A stretch of DNA of 7,087 nucleotides, taken from assembly GCA_031281685.1 (NCBI GenBank), contig JAITFA010000207.1:1-7087 (forward strand), read 5' to 3'. Of the stretch, positions 1-6,194 are shown piece by piece; position 1 is the stretch's first letter, and each line of letters starts with the position of its first letter. Under the pieces are notes generated by a model. The model had not been told where the DNA came from. It was given only the letters and a program-made list of their open reading frames with translations, and did not search any database. A program made the position numbers and the translations under genes. This DNA is from Treponema sp. GTDB taxonomy: Bacteria; Spirochaetota; Spirochaetia; Treponematales; Breznakiellaceae.

Positions 1-121
1 TCAACACAAGGCGCATCTCGTGTTCCCGCGCCTCCCAGTACCCGGCGTCCGCAAAAAGCGGCGTTACGGCAAGCGACCATACACATACCGCCAAGACAGG
101 CACAATTACCTTTTTACGCAT
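1..121 (-). CDS. Exported protein of unknown function, 5' part only
   Basis: The reading frame starts at an ATG (119-121) preceded at close range by a strong Shine-Dalgarno sequence (AGGAGGGTTGAA then ATG). It stays open to the window edge, giving 40 codons. The protein begins MRKKVIVPVLAVCVWSLAV, a typical Sec signal peptide: basic n-region (RKK), hydrophobic core about residues 5-22, and a likely signal peptidase I site after PLFA, before DAGYW. There is no cysteine at the expected lipobox position, so it should be periplasmic or outer-membrane rather than a lipoprotein. Only about 16 residues of the mature part are visible, too few to assign a family. It lies downstream of the feoA gene and feoA remnant on the same strand, with no obvious terminator between, so it may share their promoter. 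In a typical feo operon feoB would be expected here; an N-terminal signal peptide does not fit FeoB. Confidence 0.75.
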   Translation of the reverse strand, partial: MRKKVIVPVLAVCVWSLAVTPLFADAGYWEAREHEMRLVL

Positions 122-149
122 TTCAACCCTCCTGAGTTGAGACAAGCGA

Positions 150-380
150 ACCGGGCGGTTTCAACCCTCTTTTCCCGCGCCGCTGAAAAACCATATACAA
201 GGAACGCCGTCCTTTTCATTGAAACAGGTTCTGTAGAGGCATATTTCAAGACATACATTTCACTACTACCTACTCCCGCGTGACGCCATGTTTATGATCC
301 GGCTCTTGAGCGCCCTTTTCCCTGTTAAGTTTTACGAAACTAACTTTTTTGCCGGTCTCTACCTTTTTAAGTGTTTTCAT
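150..380 (-). pseudogene. feoA: Second FeoA-domain gene, broken by frameshifts
   Basis: A good Shine-Dalgarno sequence (GAGGAGG) precedes an ATG at 378-380, 21 bases after the intact feoA stop. The frame begins MKTLKKVETGKKVSFVKLN, which looks like the start of the FeoA type that reads MKTLK-V--G--V-VVKL. It then loses the family pattern and stops after about 36 codons (TAG at 270-272). The family pattern continues in other frames. A +1 frame gives TGKRALKSRIINM, matching the FeoA core ALKRRIMDMG. The original frame then gives GVTR, matching G[IV]TKG. A third frame gives MYVLKYASTEPVS, resembling V-V-K-AP-GDP. At least three single-base indels, two of them fitting loss of a G, would restore one FeoA-like frame; the last third is more degenerate, so the far end is approximate. 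This is either a true pseudogene or sequencing error in G runs. A functional 36-residue peptide is less likely. Confidence 0.6.
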
Positions 381-401
381 ACCTTCCTCCTCTTTTTCTT
401 G

Positions 402-611
402 CTATACTATGATCTTGTTTGCCATCTCCCGACTGATAGCGATCCGCGAATCCTTCACCTTGACAATAAGGCCGCCATTCATGGTGGAGACAACAGTAAC
501 ATTACTACCAGTAACAAAGCCCAAGTTTTCAAGGTGCCTCCTTGTGTCCTCATGGCCGCCAATCTTCTTTATGGAGTTAGCTTCTCCAGTTTTTGCCAGT
601 GATAAGGGCAT
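402..611 (-). CDS. feoA: FeoA-domain ferrous iron transport accessory protein
   Basis: This encodes a 69-residue single-domain FeoA protein. FeoA is a small cytosolic SH3-like protein that works with the FeoB Fe(II) permease. The sequence fits the family pattern: MPLSLAKTGE at the start, then GGHEDTRRHLENLGFVTGS (residues 18-36, the R--L--LGF--G-V core), and a C-terminal strand pair with GGLIVKVKDSRIAIS (46-60) ending EMANKIIV. The start at 609-611 is chosen because AGGAGG lies six bases upstream of it. A start nine codons further up (638) would put the ribosome site inside the coding region. The gene heads its own transcription unit, with a promoter and inverted repeats just upstream, and is followed by a broken second feoA. 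Iron- or manganese-dependent control by a DtxR/Fur-type repressor is inferred from the operators. No feoB is visible, so the partner permease must be elsewhere or lost. Confidence 0.88.
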   Translation of the reverse strand: MPLSLAKTGEANSIKKIGGHEDTRRHLENLGFVTGSNVTVVSTMNGGLIVKVKDSRIAISREMANKIIV

Positions 612-641
612 ACTCAACCTCCTGTTTATTGTATGCAATTC

Positions 642-665
642 AAGTTAGTTTATTAAAACTAACTT
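642..665 (-). promoter_or_regulatory. Long inverted repeat, probable metalloregulator operator
   Basis: This site has perfect 10-base arms, AAGTTAGTTT and AAACTAACTT, around a 4-base centre. It lies between the predicted feoA transcription start (about 667) and the feoA ribosome site. The TTAG...CTAA half-sites and the length resemble operators of the DtxR/MntR/TroR family, and the position next to an iron-uptake gene fits repression. No T-run follows, so it is not a rho-independent terminator. Binding by a particular regulator is inference. Confidence 0.6.
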
Positions 666-673
666 CTATCTAT

Positions 674-703
674 AGATTAGCCGAAGCTAACACATTGTGT
701 CAA
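674..703 (-). promoter_or_regulatory. Sigma-70-type promoter for feoA
   Basis: On the minus strand a perfect -35 box TTGACA (698-703) is followed after 18 bases by TAATCT (674-679) as the -10 box. The start site is predicted near 667, giving a leader of about 55 bases before the feoA ATG at 611. The promoter faces feoA and lies in the gap between the lipoprotein stop and feoA. A TATAGAT sequence just downstream could act as an alternative -10, but its distance from the -35 is too long. Confidence 0.65.
677..690 (-). promoter_or_regulatory. Second TTAG/CTAA inverted repeat inside the feoA promoter
   Basis: This is a 14-base repeat with arms TTAGC and GCTAA around a 4-base centre. It covers the promoter spacer and four of the six -10 bases. 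It shares the outer TTAG/CTAA bases with the longer palindrome at 642-665. A protein bound here would block RNA polymerase. It may be the second of two tandem operator sites for one repressor. The TTCG centre could also form a tight hairpin loop in RNA, but it lies upstream of the predicted transcription start. Confidence 0.45.
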
Positions 704-798
704 GCACTTTTACGAAATTCTTCGCGTGGCACTACGCTATAACTGGCGTTTGATGCCTCTTTTGGACCGCCTCAAGCTGACAGGCGTTCTTAGCCAGA

Positions 799-1551
799 CT
801 ATAATTGATCCGGCAGATGCAGGATGCCGACAAAAGTGGGAGCGCTGTAAATCGGCGAAAAGTTCGAATCCGTGCCTACAAGCACGATATACAGGGCAAC
901 GTACGTGTAGCGAGGACCCGATGTGTTGGTTCCGGTTATGTTGGCAACGTCAACATTGATGGTTTCTGTGGGGACTGTCATGTTTAACGCGGTGGAGTTA
1001 AAGAAATACCGGTCGGCTGGACGCTGGTCGCCCATGCCCCAGTTGCGGTGCAGGACATAACGTGTGTTGTCAATGACAAGCGCCGGCGGGAGCCTATCGG
1101 GGGTCTCGATGAAATCAAGTATAATCGTCTTCCCAACTGCGTTGTCAGATAAGATATCCTGTTCTATGTCAGCCCCTTCCAGAGCCAGTGTCTGATACTT
1201 TCGGTTGACGAAAAGGTTGCTAATCGGGACGCTGGCGTTATTGGAATCGCTGTTGACATACGGCAGAAAGGCGTTGTAATCCTGCTGTAGAGTGGCGCTT
1301 ATTGAGCCAAGATTGCCATCATTGATACTTGGCACATTCACGTTACTGATGTAGATACGGTAATATATTGTAAAACGATTGAAGTAGTAATTAGCGACAT
1401 TAGGCAGTATTATCGTAGCCTTTGAGTTAATCTCTTCCACCCTGATATTGCCAGCGGGTATGGGGGAGAGAAAGGCATAATCTTCAATGCCGCAAGAGAG
1501 GAGTGTTAGTAGACACGGCGCTAAAAGCGCGCCGTGCCTAAAAAACTTCAT
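799..1551 (-). CDS. Predicted lipoprotein, function unknown
   Basis: This encodes about 250 residues starting at ATG 1549-1551. The start is chosen because the protein then begins MKFFRHGALLAPCLLTLLSC, a lipoprotein signal with basic n-region, hydrophobic core and lipobox LLSC, with Cys20 as the lipidated residue. A frame extension to 1611 would bury this signal behind 20 polar residues. The mature part starts GIEDYAFLSP and is rich in Asn, Thr, Ile and Tyr with short alternating hydrophobic stretches, suggesting a mainly beta-strand extracytoplasmic protein. The run FTIYYRIYISN and the C-terminal YTYVALYIVLVGTD are the most ordered-looking strands. I recognise no catalytic motif or named family. 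Its start overlaps the stop of the preceding TPR gene in ATGA with no Shine-Dalgarno sequence, so translation is probably coupled. That points to a joint envelope role. No clear terminator follows the stop. Confidence 0.82.
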   Translation of the reverse strand: MKFFRHGALLAPCLLTLLSCGIEDYAFLSPIPAGNIRVEEINSKATIILPNVANYYFNRFTIYYRIYISNVNVPSINDGNLGSISATLQQDYNAFLPYVNSDSNNASVPISNLFVNRKYQTLALEGADIEQDILSDNAVGKTIILDFIETPDRLPPALVIDNTRYVLHRNWGMGDQRPADRYFFNSTALNMTVPTETINVDVANITGTNTSGPRYTYVALYIVLVGTDSNFSPIYSAPTFVGILHLPDQL

Positions 1552-2255
1552 CGGGAGAGAAAAATGATCTTGCTCTGCGCGAGGCTTGCCCAGATCGTGT
1601 CGTTTGGCCACCTGCTCAGAATTTCGCGGTAGGCAGCAAGGGCAGCGTCCTTGTTACCCTGTGTTTCCTGCAAGCGCCCTATAGAGAACTGGGAGCGGGG
1701 CGCGGCGGGGAAGGTATCGGCGAAGGCAACGCACTGGGTGTAGCGTTCAATAGCCTCGGTGATACTGCCCTGCTCTTCGGCTGCGATAGCGGCGCTGAAA
1801 AGGCAGACCGGCTCAAGGTAGGTCTTTGCGCCAGCTTTGGCGCCGGCGTCCCACGCTTTTTCAGCTTCAGCCCAGTTTTTCTGCTCGGCATAGATGCTGG
1901 CAAGCAGCGAATAGCCCTTCGCGCCGGTATAACCGGAATGTTTGGAGGCAAAGGCGCTCAACTCGTCGATTAAGGCCTGTACATCCGCAGCCTTTGACTC
2001 GTCGGTGATCAGGGGCAGCAAGGTCTCGTAACGCCGTGTAAGCTCCTCAACCTGAGTTAAGGCCCTTGTCTGAAGCATCTCACCGATGCTGAACACCGCG
2101 ATAAGGATCACAAGGATGGCCCCTACGCCTATTGCGCAAAGCGCCAGAGTTTTCCGGCGCTTTTGCAGAAAGTCACTGAGTTTTTCGTTTAACGTTAATG
2201 GCTTGTCATTATCCCATGTCTTAAAGTTACCCTGTATAACTGTGTCTTTTGCCAT
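1548..2255 (-). CDS. Single-pass membrane protein with TPR-like repeats
   Basis: This encodes 235 residues. The first 35 or so are hydrophilic and end QKRRK. One transmembrane helix follows at about residues 36-57, rich in Leu, Ile, Val, Ala and Gly. A helical domain of roughly 175 residues comes next. The basic residues before the helix predict the N-terminus inside and the C-terminal domain in the periplasm. TPR-like helix pairs are visible around 113-146 (GYSLLASIYAEQKNWAEAEKA), 150-182 (AAIAAEEQGSITEAIERY) and 188-216 (QFSIGRLQETQGNKDAALAAY). This layout matches YfgM-like proteins, which in Escherichia coli associate with the SecYEG translocon and periplasmic chaperones. Orthology is inferred, not shown. 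AAAGGAG lies upstream of the ATG, overlapping the stop of the sigma-54 activator gene nine bases away. The gene overlaps the following lipoprotein gene by four bases. Confidence 0.82.
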   Translation of the reverse strand: MAKDTVIQGNFKTWDNDKPLTLNEKLSDFLQKRRKTLALCAIGVGAILVILIAVFSIGEMLQTRALTQVEELTRRYETLLPLITDESKAADVQALIDELSAFASKHSGYTGAKGYSLLASIYAEQKNWAEAEKAWDAGAKAGAKTYLEPVCLFSAAIAAEEQGSITEAIERYTQCVAFADTFPAAPRSQFSIGRLQETQGNKDAALAAYREILSRWPNDTIWASLAQSKIIFLSR

Positions 2256-2264
2256 AATCTTCTA

Positions 2265-3770
2265 TCACTCCTTTGCAATAGCAAGCTCTTTAATGAGCCG
2301 CGATAAATAGGTTCTTTGTATATCCAAAGCCCGTGCGGTAACAACTTGATTCCAGTTATTTTCCTCAAGAGCTTTCCTGATAAAATGCGCCTTAAAAACA
2401 TTAACCGCTGTTTTCAGGCTGCGGGTTCCCGCTTCCTGAGACGGGGTGACTGTTTTGATAATCGCGAGGTCTTCCACCTCGATTTGCCTGTTTTTACTCA
2501 GGACACAGGCCCGCTGAACACAGTTCTCCAGTTCCCGCACATTCCCCGGCCACGAGTAGGAGAGCAGGGCGTCCATCGCCTCACTGGAAAAACCATCAAA
2601 ACGCTTCTTGGTTTCCAGCATACTTTTTTTCAGAAAGAATGTCGCCAGCTCAGGAATATCCTCAGTGCGCTGACGGAGCGGCGGAACATACATAGGCAAT
2701 ACATTCAGACGGTAATACAGATCGCTGCGGAATGAACCATTCTCCACCATAGCCTCAATATCCTTGTTAGTTGCCGCGAGAATCCGCACGTCAACGCTGA
2801 TCTTAGTATTGGAACCCACCTTCTCAAAGGTCTTTTGCTGAATCACCCGCAGTAACTTTGCCTGAAGCAGAAGGCCGAGGTCCCCGATCTCATCAAGGAA
2901 GACGGTTCCACCATCAGCGGCCTCGAAACGCCCCTTTCGGCTTGACACTGCGTTGGTGAACGCGCCTTTAACATGGCCGAAAAGCTCACTTTCGAGGAGG
3001 TTTTCTGGCAGAGCTGCGCAATTTATACGAATAAACGGCTTGTTCCGGCGCTTACTCCGCAGATGCAGTTGCTCGGCGAACAGTTCTTTTCCCACTCCGC
3101 TTTCCCCCAGAATCAGCACTGACGAATCAGTTTGAGCGATTCGGTCGATAATCTCAAGTTTCTCAAGAACAATCGGGCTTTTGGCAATCAGCGTGTGGTA
3201 ACCCTGCTCAATGTCAAGCTGGGAATGCAGGAAGCTGATCTCGTCCCTCGCTTTTTCCATGCTTTTCGCGTTTACAATGGCTAGCGCCGCCTGATTAGCG
3301 AAAATCTCCACCCATTCAAGATCATCCTTGCTGAAATACTGGTTACCCAGCTTGTTGATAATCTCAATGACGCCAATACACATATCTTTGATACGCAAGG
3401 GAACCGCTATCATGGTTTTGGCTGGATAACCGATCTGTTGAGCCATGGAACGAAAGTGCCGGTCATCGTGATCCACGTCATTCACCAGCAGGGACCGATT
3501 GTGTTGCGCAACCCAGCCGGCGATACCTTCTCCCAGTTTGACAGTAAAGTGTTTAACTTCAGCACCTTTTACCCCAAGCGCCGACTCGAAGAAAAGCTCA
3601 CCGCTTTCCTTGTTAATCAAAAGCAAACTCGAGGCGTCGCCTTCACACAGACGAGTTGCTGACTCAAGAATAAGCATCAGCAACTCATGAATGTCCGTAT
3701 AGTTTGAATTGATGAGGGCGTTAACCTCGATCAGTGTATTAAACTTCTGGGTATCGATCCTTGACAGCAT
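2265..3770 (-). CDS. GAF-domain sigma-54-dependent transcriptional activator
   Basis: This encodes a 501-residue bacterial enhancer-binding protein of NifA/FhlA-like layout. It has an N-terminal GAF sensor domain at about 25-168, a short helical linker, an AAA+ domain at about 192-430 and a Fis-type helix-turn-helix at about 455-497. The visible AAA+ motifs are Walker A GESGVGKE (222-229), Walker B VFLDEIG (290-296), sensor I LAATN (331-335), arginine-finger candidates in FRSDLYYRLN (R348, R354) and sensor II WPGNVREL (407-414). The sigma-54-contacting loop reads GAFTNA (269-274) instead of GAFTGA. No receiver domain is present, so control is probably by a small ligand or partner through GAF rather than by phosphorylation. 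The ligand is unknown. The ATG lies 24 bases after the S1 stop and has only a weak ribosome site; the stop overlaps the Shine-Dalgarno sequence of the TPR gene. Target promoters are not evident in this window. Confidence 0.93.
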   Translation of the reverse strand: MLSRIDTQKFNTLIEVNALINSNYTDIHELLMLILESATRLCEGDASSLLLINKESGELFFESALGVKGAEVKHFTVKLGEGIAGWVAQHNRSLLVNDVDHDDRHFRSMAQQIGYPAKTMIAVPLRIKDMCIGVIEIINKLGNQYFSKDDLEWVEIFANQAALAIVNAKSMEKARDEISFLHSQLDIEQGYHTLIAKSPIVLEKLEIIDRIAQTDSSVLILGESGVGKELFAEQLHLRSKRRNKPFIRINCAALPENLLESELFGHVKGAFTNAVSSRKGRFEAADGGTVFLDEIGDLGLLLQAKLLRVIQQKTFEKVGSNTKISVDVRILAATNKDIEAMVENGSFRSDLYYRLNVLPMYVPPLRQRTEDIPELATFFLKKSMLETKKRFDGFSSEAMDALLSYSWPGNVRELENCVQRACVLSKNRQIEVEDLAIIKTVTPSQEAGTRSLKTAVNVFKAHFIRKALEENNWNQVVTARALDIQRTYLSRLIKELAIAKE

Positions 3771-3794
3771 ACAAACGCGACAATGCCGCCGGTT

Positions 3795-6170
3795 CTAGGA
3801 GTTACCCTTAGACTTTAAGGCATCTCCCAGCGTAAAGGTGGTGTCATCGGATTCGTCTGCCGCCATATAACGGGAGATCTCATCCCGCTGAACCCTTTTC
3901 TGGTAATCGCGAATGGAAAAGGCGACTTTCTGTCTATCACTTTGCAGTTCAAGCACTATTGCCTTAACTGGAGTCCCGACACGGTAACGCTTTATCGCTT
4001 CTTCTGGACTTTCATCGCGAGTTTCCGGGAGGTTTGTCTTGTGGATAAGTCCCTCAATTCCACCGGGAACCCGTACAAAGATACCAAAATCAGTGATGGA
4101 CGACACTTCACCCTCAATTAGCGAGCCGACCTTATACCTCGATGCAAAGCTCTGCCACGGGTCTTCGGTAAGCTGTTTGATACCCAGCCTGATACTCCGG
4201 TTTTCCTTGTTGCAACCGATCACGATGACATCGACATTCTGCCCCTGCTGAAGCTCACTCCCCGTATGTTTCACCTTTTTGGTCCATGAAATATCGTCAC
4301 CATGCAGGAAGCCGTCGATGCCCTCCTCCAGTTCGACAAACGCGCCGGCGTTGGTAATTTTGACCACTTTCCGCGTAAGGCGTGTACCCACTGGATACTT
4401 TTCCTCAATGTTGTTCCACGGGTTAGTGGTTACCTGCTTCAGGCCAAGCGACACTCGTCCGGCTTGTAGGTCGTAACCGAGGATCATACATTCAACCTCG
4501 TCGCCGATACTGACCACTTCTTCCGGCTTCTGTACCTTTTTGATCCAAGAGAACTCAGAGATGTGGGCAAGCCCCTCGATACCTTCCTGTAACTCAATAA
4601 ACGCACCGAAGTCAGTGATCTTGGTTACCTTACCTTTGACAATATCATTAACATGATACTTGTCCTCAAAGTGTACCCACGGATCATCGGTGAAGTGTTT
4701 GAGGGAAAGGTTGATGCGCTTGTCAGCCGGATCGAGCCGGATAACCTTGAGTTGAATCTCCTGTCCGCGCTTTACAAAGTCCTTGGGACGAGTAACATGG
4801 CCCCAACTCATATCGTTGATGTGCAGAAGCCCATCGAAGCCGCCAAGATCGACAAACGCGCCAAAAGAGGTGAAGCTCTTGACCACACCAGTAACATCTG
4901 CGCCGATAGTCGTATTCTCAAAGAAGTCGTTGCGTTTCCGCTCGATTTCTTCCTCAAGCCACTTGCGGCGGTTCACAACGATGTTGATCTTGCCGTCGGA
5001 GTAGAGGCGCTCAATGTAGACCGGGGTCTTCATGCCGAGGAACTTTTCCGGCTTATCAACCTTCTGTGAGTCCGTTTGGCTAATCGGCAGAAAGGCGTGC
5101 GCGTCTGCGCCGAGGTTAAAATCATACCCGCCTTTGACAAGCTTTTCGATGGTTCCTTCCACCGTGGTATGATCCTGAAATGCTTGGCGAAGATTCTTCC
5201 AGAACAGCTTCACGTCGGCTTTTTGTTTGGAGACAATCACTTCGCCGCTTCTGGTCTCTTTGTTAACCAGAATGACGGACACAAGGTCCCCTTCTTTGGG
5301 CGGCTCGGTGAATTCCGAGAGCGGAATCTTACCTTCAGACTTGAGGTTCACGTCAATAAAGACCTGATCGCCGCTAACTGCGATGACTTTGCCTTCAACG
5401 AGCTGTCCTTCCTCAATGTTCTCAAGGGATTTCAGATATTCTTCCTGTAATTGGGTTTGGATGTTATCGGCGGAATTGATCGATTCATCCATCGGACTCG
5501 TGTCCGATTCCACTTCCATCTGGGCCATGTTTGATCCTTCTATCATAATATTCTTCACTAATCTGTCATAAACTTCTTCAATGGTCAAGAGCGATGTATC
5601 GAAAACGCACACCCCTTCAGTGATTTTCAGGCTGCCTTCTTCCTTGTGTTTGTCAATATCATCCCGCTGTTTAATGGCCTCCTGAATCTCTTCGAGGGAG
5701 AGCTTTGATACGCCCTGCTCATGCCTCCGTTTTGCCCGTTCCTCGACTGAGGCGTCAAGATAGAAACGGTATTCCGCCTTTGGAAAGACTACGCTGGTCA
5801 TATCGCGGCCTTCCACCACTACATTCAGCCCCCCCGCTATCTTCCTCAGCAGTTCATTGATCACATGGCGAATGGGGACAATGGCGGATAGGACCGGGGC
5901 GTACCGATCAACTTCGTCGGTATGGAGCCACGGTTCCACATTTTCCCCGTCAAGATGAACCGCCCCATTTTTGTAGCTGAGCGCAGCTTTCTTCGCGTAG
6001 TTCAGGGCGGCATCTTTGTCTGTGGGATTGATATTATTTCGCAGACAACCCAGCGTGATAGCTCGATACAGGTTCCCCGAATTGAGATAGGTGAACCCCA
6101 AACGTTCCGCCAGCAACTTGGCGATGGTACTTTTCCCGGACCCGGCGGGTCCATCAATAGCAATTACCAT
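3795..6170 (-). CDS. Bifunctional (d)CMP kinase / 30S ribosomal protein S1
   Basis: This single 791-residue frame carries two proteins. Residues 1-210 are cytidylate kinase, which phosphorylates CMP and dCMP with ATP: P-loop GPAGSGKST (7-15), NSGNLYR (30-36), EGRDMTSVVFP (120-130), lid-like EERAKRR (143-149) and RDDIDKHK (169-176). After an acidic linker (about 215-250), six S1 OB-fold RNA-binding domains follow, at about 254-317, 335-402, 422-491, 508-578, 594-665 and 681-755. Domains 3 to 6 show the repeating FG-F[VI] pattern (for example FGAFVDLGGFDGLLHI at 436-451). The S1 part is about 577 residues, a full-length S1; in other bacteria it tethers mRNA to the small ribosomal subunit. In many bacteria cmk and rpsA are separate neighbours; fusion is known in treponemes. 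The start is supported by AGGAGG just upstream of the ATG. The gene follows rluB after 24 bases. Confidence 0.96.
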   Translation of the reverse strand: MVIAIDGPAGSGKSTIAKLLAERLGFTYLNSGNLYRAITLGCLRNNINPTDKDAALNYAKKAALSYKNGAVHLDGENVEPWLHTDEVDRYAPVLSAIVPIRHVINELLRKIAGGLNVVVEGRDMTSVVFPKAEYRFYLDASVEERAKRRHEQGVSKLSLEEIQEAIKQRDDIDKHKEEGSLKITEGVCVFDTSLLTIEEVYDRLVKNIMIEGSNMAQMEVESDTSPMDESINSADNIQTQLQEEYLKSLENIEEGQLVEGKVIAVSGDQVFIDVNLKSEGKIPLSEFTEPPKEGDLVSVILVNKETRSGEVIVSKQKADVKLFWKNLRQAFQDHTTVEGTIEKLVKGGYDFNLGADAHAFLPISQTDSQKVDKPEKFLGMKTPVYIERLYSDGKINIVVNRRKWLEEEIERKRNDFFENTTIGADVTGVVKSFTSFGAFVDLGGFDGLLHINDMSWGHVTRPKDFVKRGQEIQLKVIRLDPADKRINLSLKHFTDDPWVHFEDKYHVNDIVKGKVTKITDFGAFIELQEGIEGLAHISEFSWIKKVQKPEEVVSIGDEVECMILGYDLQAGRVSLGLKQVTTNPWNNIEEKYPVGTRLTRKVVKITNAGAFVELEEGIDGFLHGDDISWTKKVKHTGSELQQGQNVDVIVIGCNKENRSIRLGIKQLTEDPWQSFASRYKVGSLIEGEVSSITDFGIFVRVPGGIEGLIHKTNLPETRDESPEEAIKRYRVGTPVKAIVLELQSDRQKVAFSIRDYQKRVQRDEISRYMAADESDDTTFTLGDALKSKGNS
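5526..5540 (-). promoter_or_regulatory. Possible internal ribosome site and start codon for free S1
   Basis: At the CMK/S1 junction the minus strand reads GAAGGA (5535-5540), six bases, then ATG (5526-5528), in frame at Met215 of the fusion. The spacing is right for a Shine-Dalgarno sequence. Starting there would give a 577-residue protein of normal S1 length, lacking the kinase. It may be a working internal start or a relic from before the two genes fused. The sequence alone cannot decide. Confidence 0.4.
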
Positions 6171-6194
6171 GGCTCCTCCTCATGCTTGAGTGTA

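Noticed and set aside
288..648. Plus-strand hydrophobic open frames of 99-104 residues
   Set aside because: They are antisense to feoA, its promoter and the feoA remnant. Their hydrophobic look comes from reading AG-rich coding sequence in reverse.
725..745. TGGCAC sequence as a possible sigma-54 -24 box on the plus strand
   Set aside because: No GC-containing -12 element occurs at the required spacing, and no plus-strand gene follows.
704..798. Possible terminator between the lipoprotein and feoA
   Set aside because: Only short imperfect stems such as CGCCT...AGGCG are seen, without a following T-run. I see no supportable rho-independent terminator or RNA gene here.
726..987. Plus-strand open frames of 60-77 residues across the lipoprotein 3' end
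   Set aside because: They run opposite the well-supported lipoprotein, have no convincing ribosome site, and show low-complexity Arg/Cys-rich translations typical of antisense shadows.
1548..1611. Longer lipoprotein start at 1611
   Set aside because: It would overlap the TPR gene by 64 bases and place 20 polar residues before a clear lipoprotein signal peptide. The ATGA start at 1551 is much better.
2316..2735. Plus-strand open frame of 139 residues opposite the sigma-54 activator
   Set aside because: It lies opposite the AAA+ and helix-turn-helix coding region, with no ribosome site and no recognisable domain.
4653..5450. Plus-strand open frames of 138 and 124 residues opposite the S1 gene
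   Set aside because: The minus-strand CMK–S1 frame is unmistakable and continuous here. The plus-strand frames show no family motif and probably reflect codon bias of the real gene.
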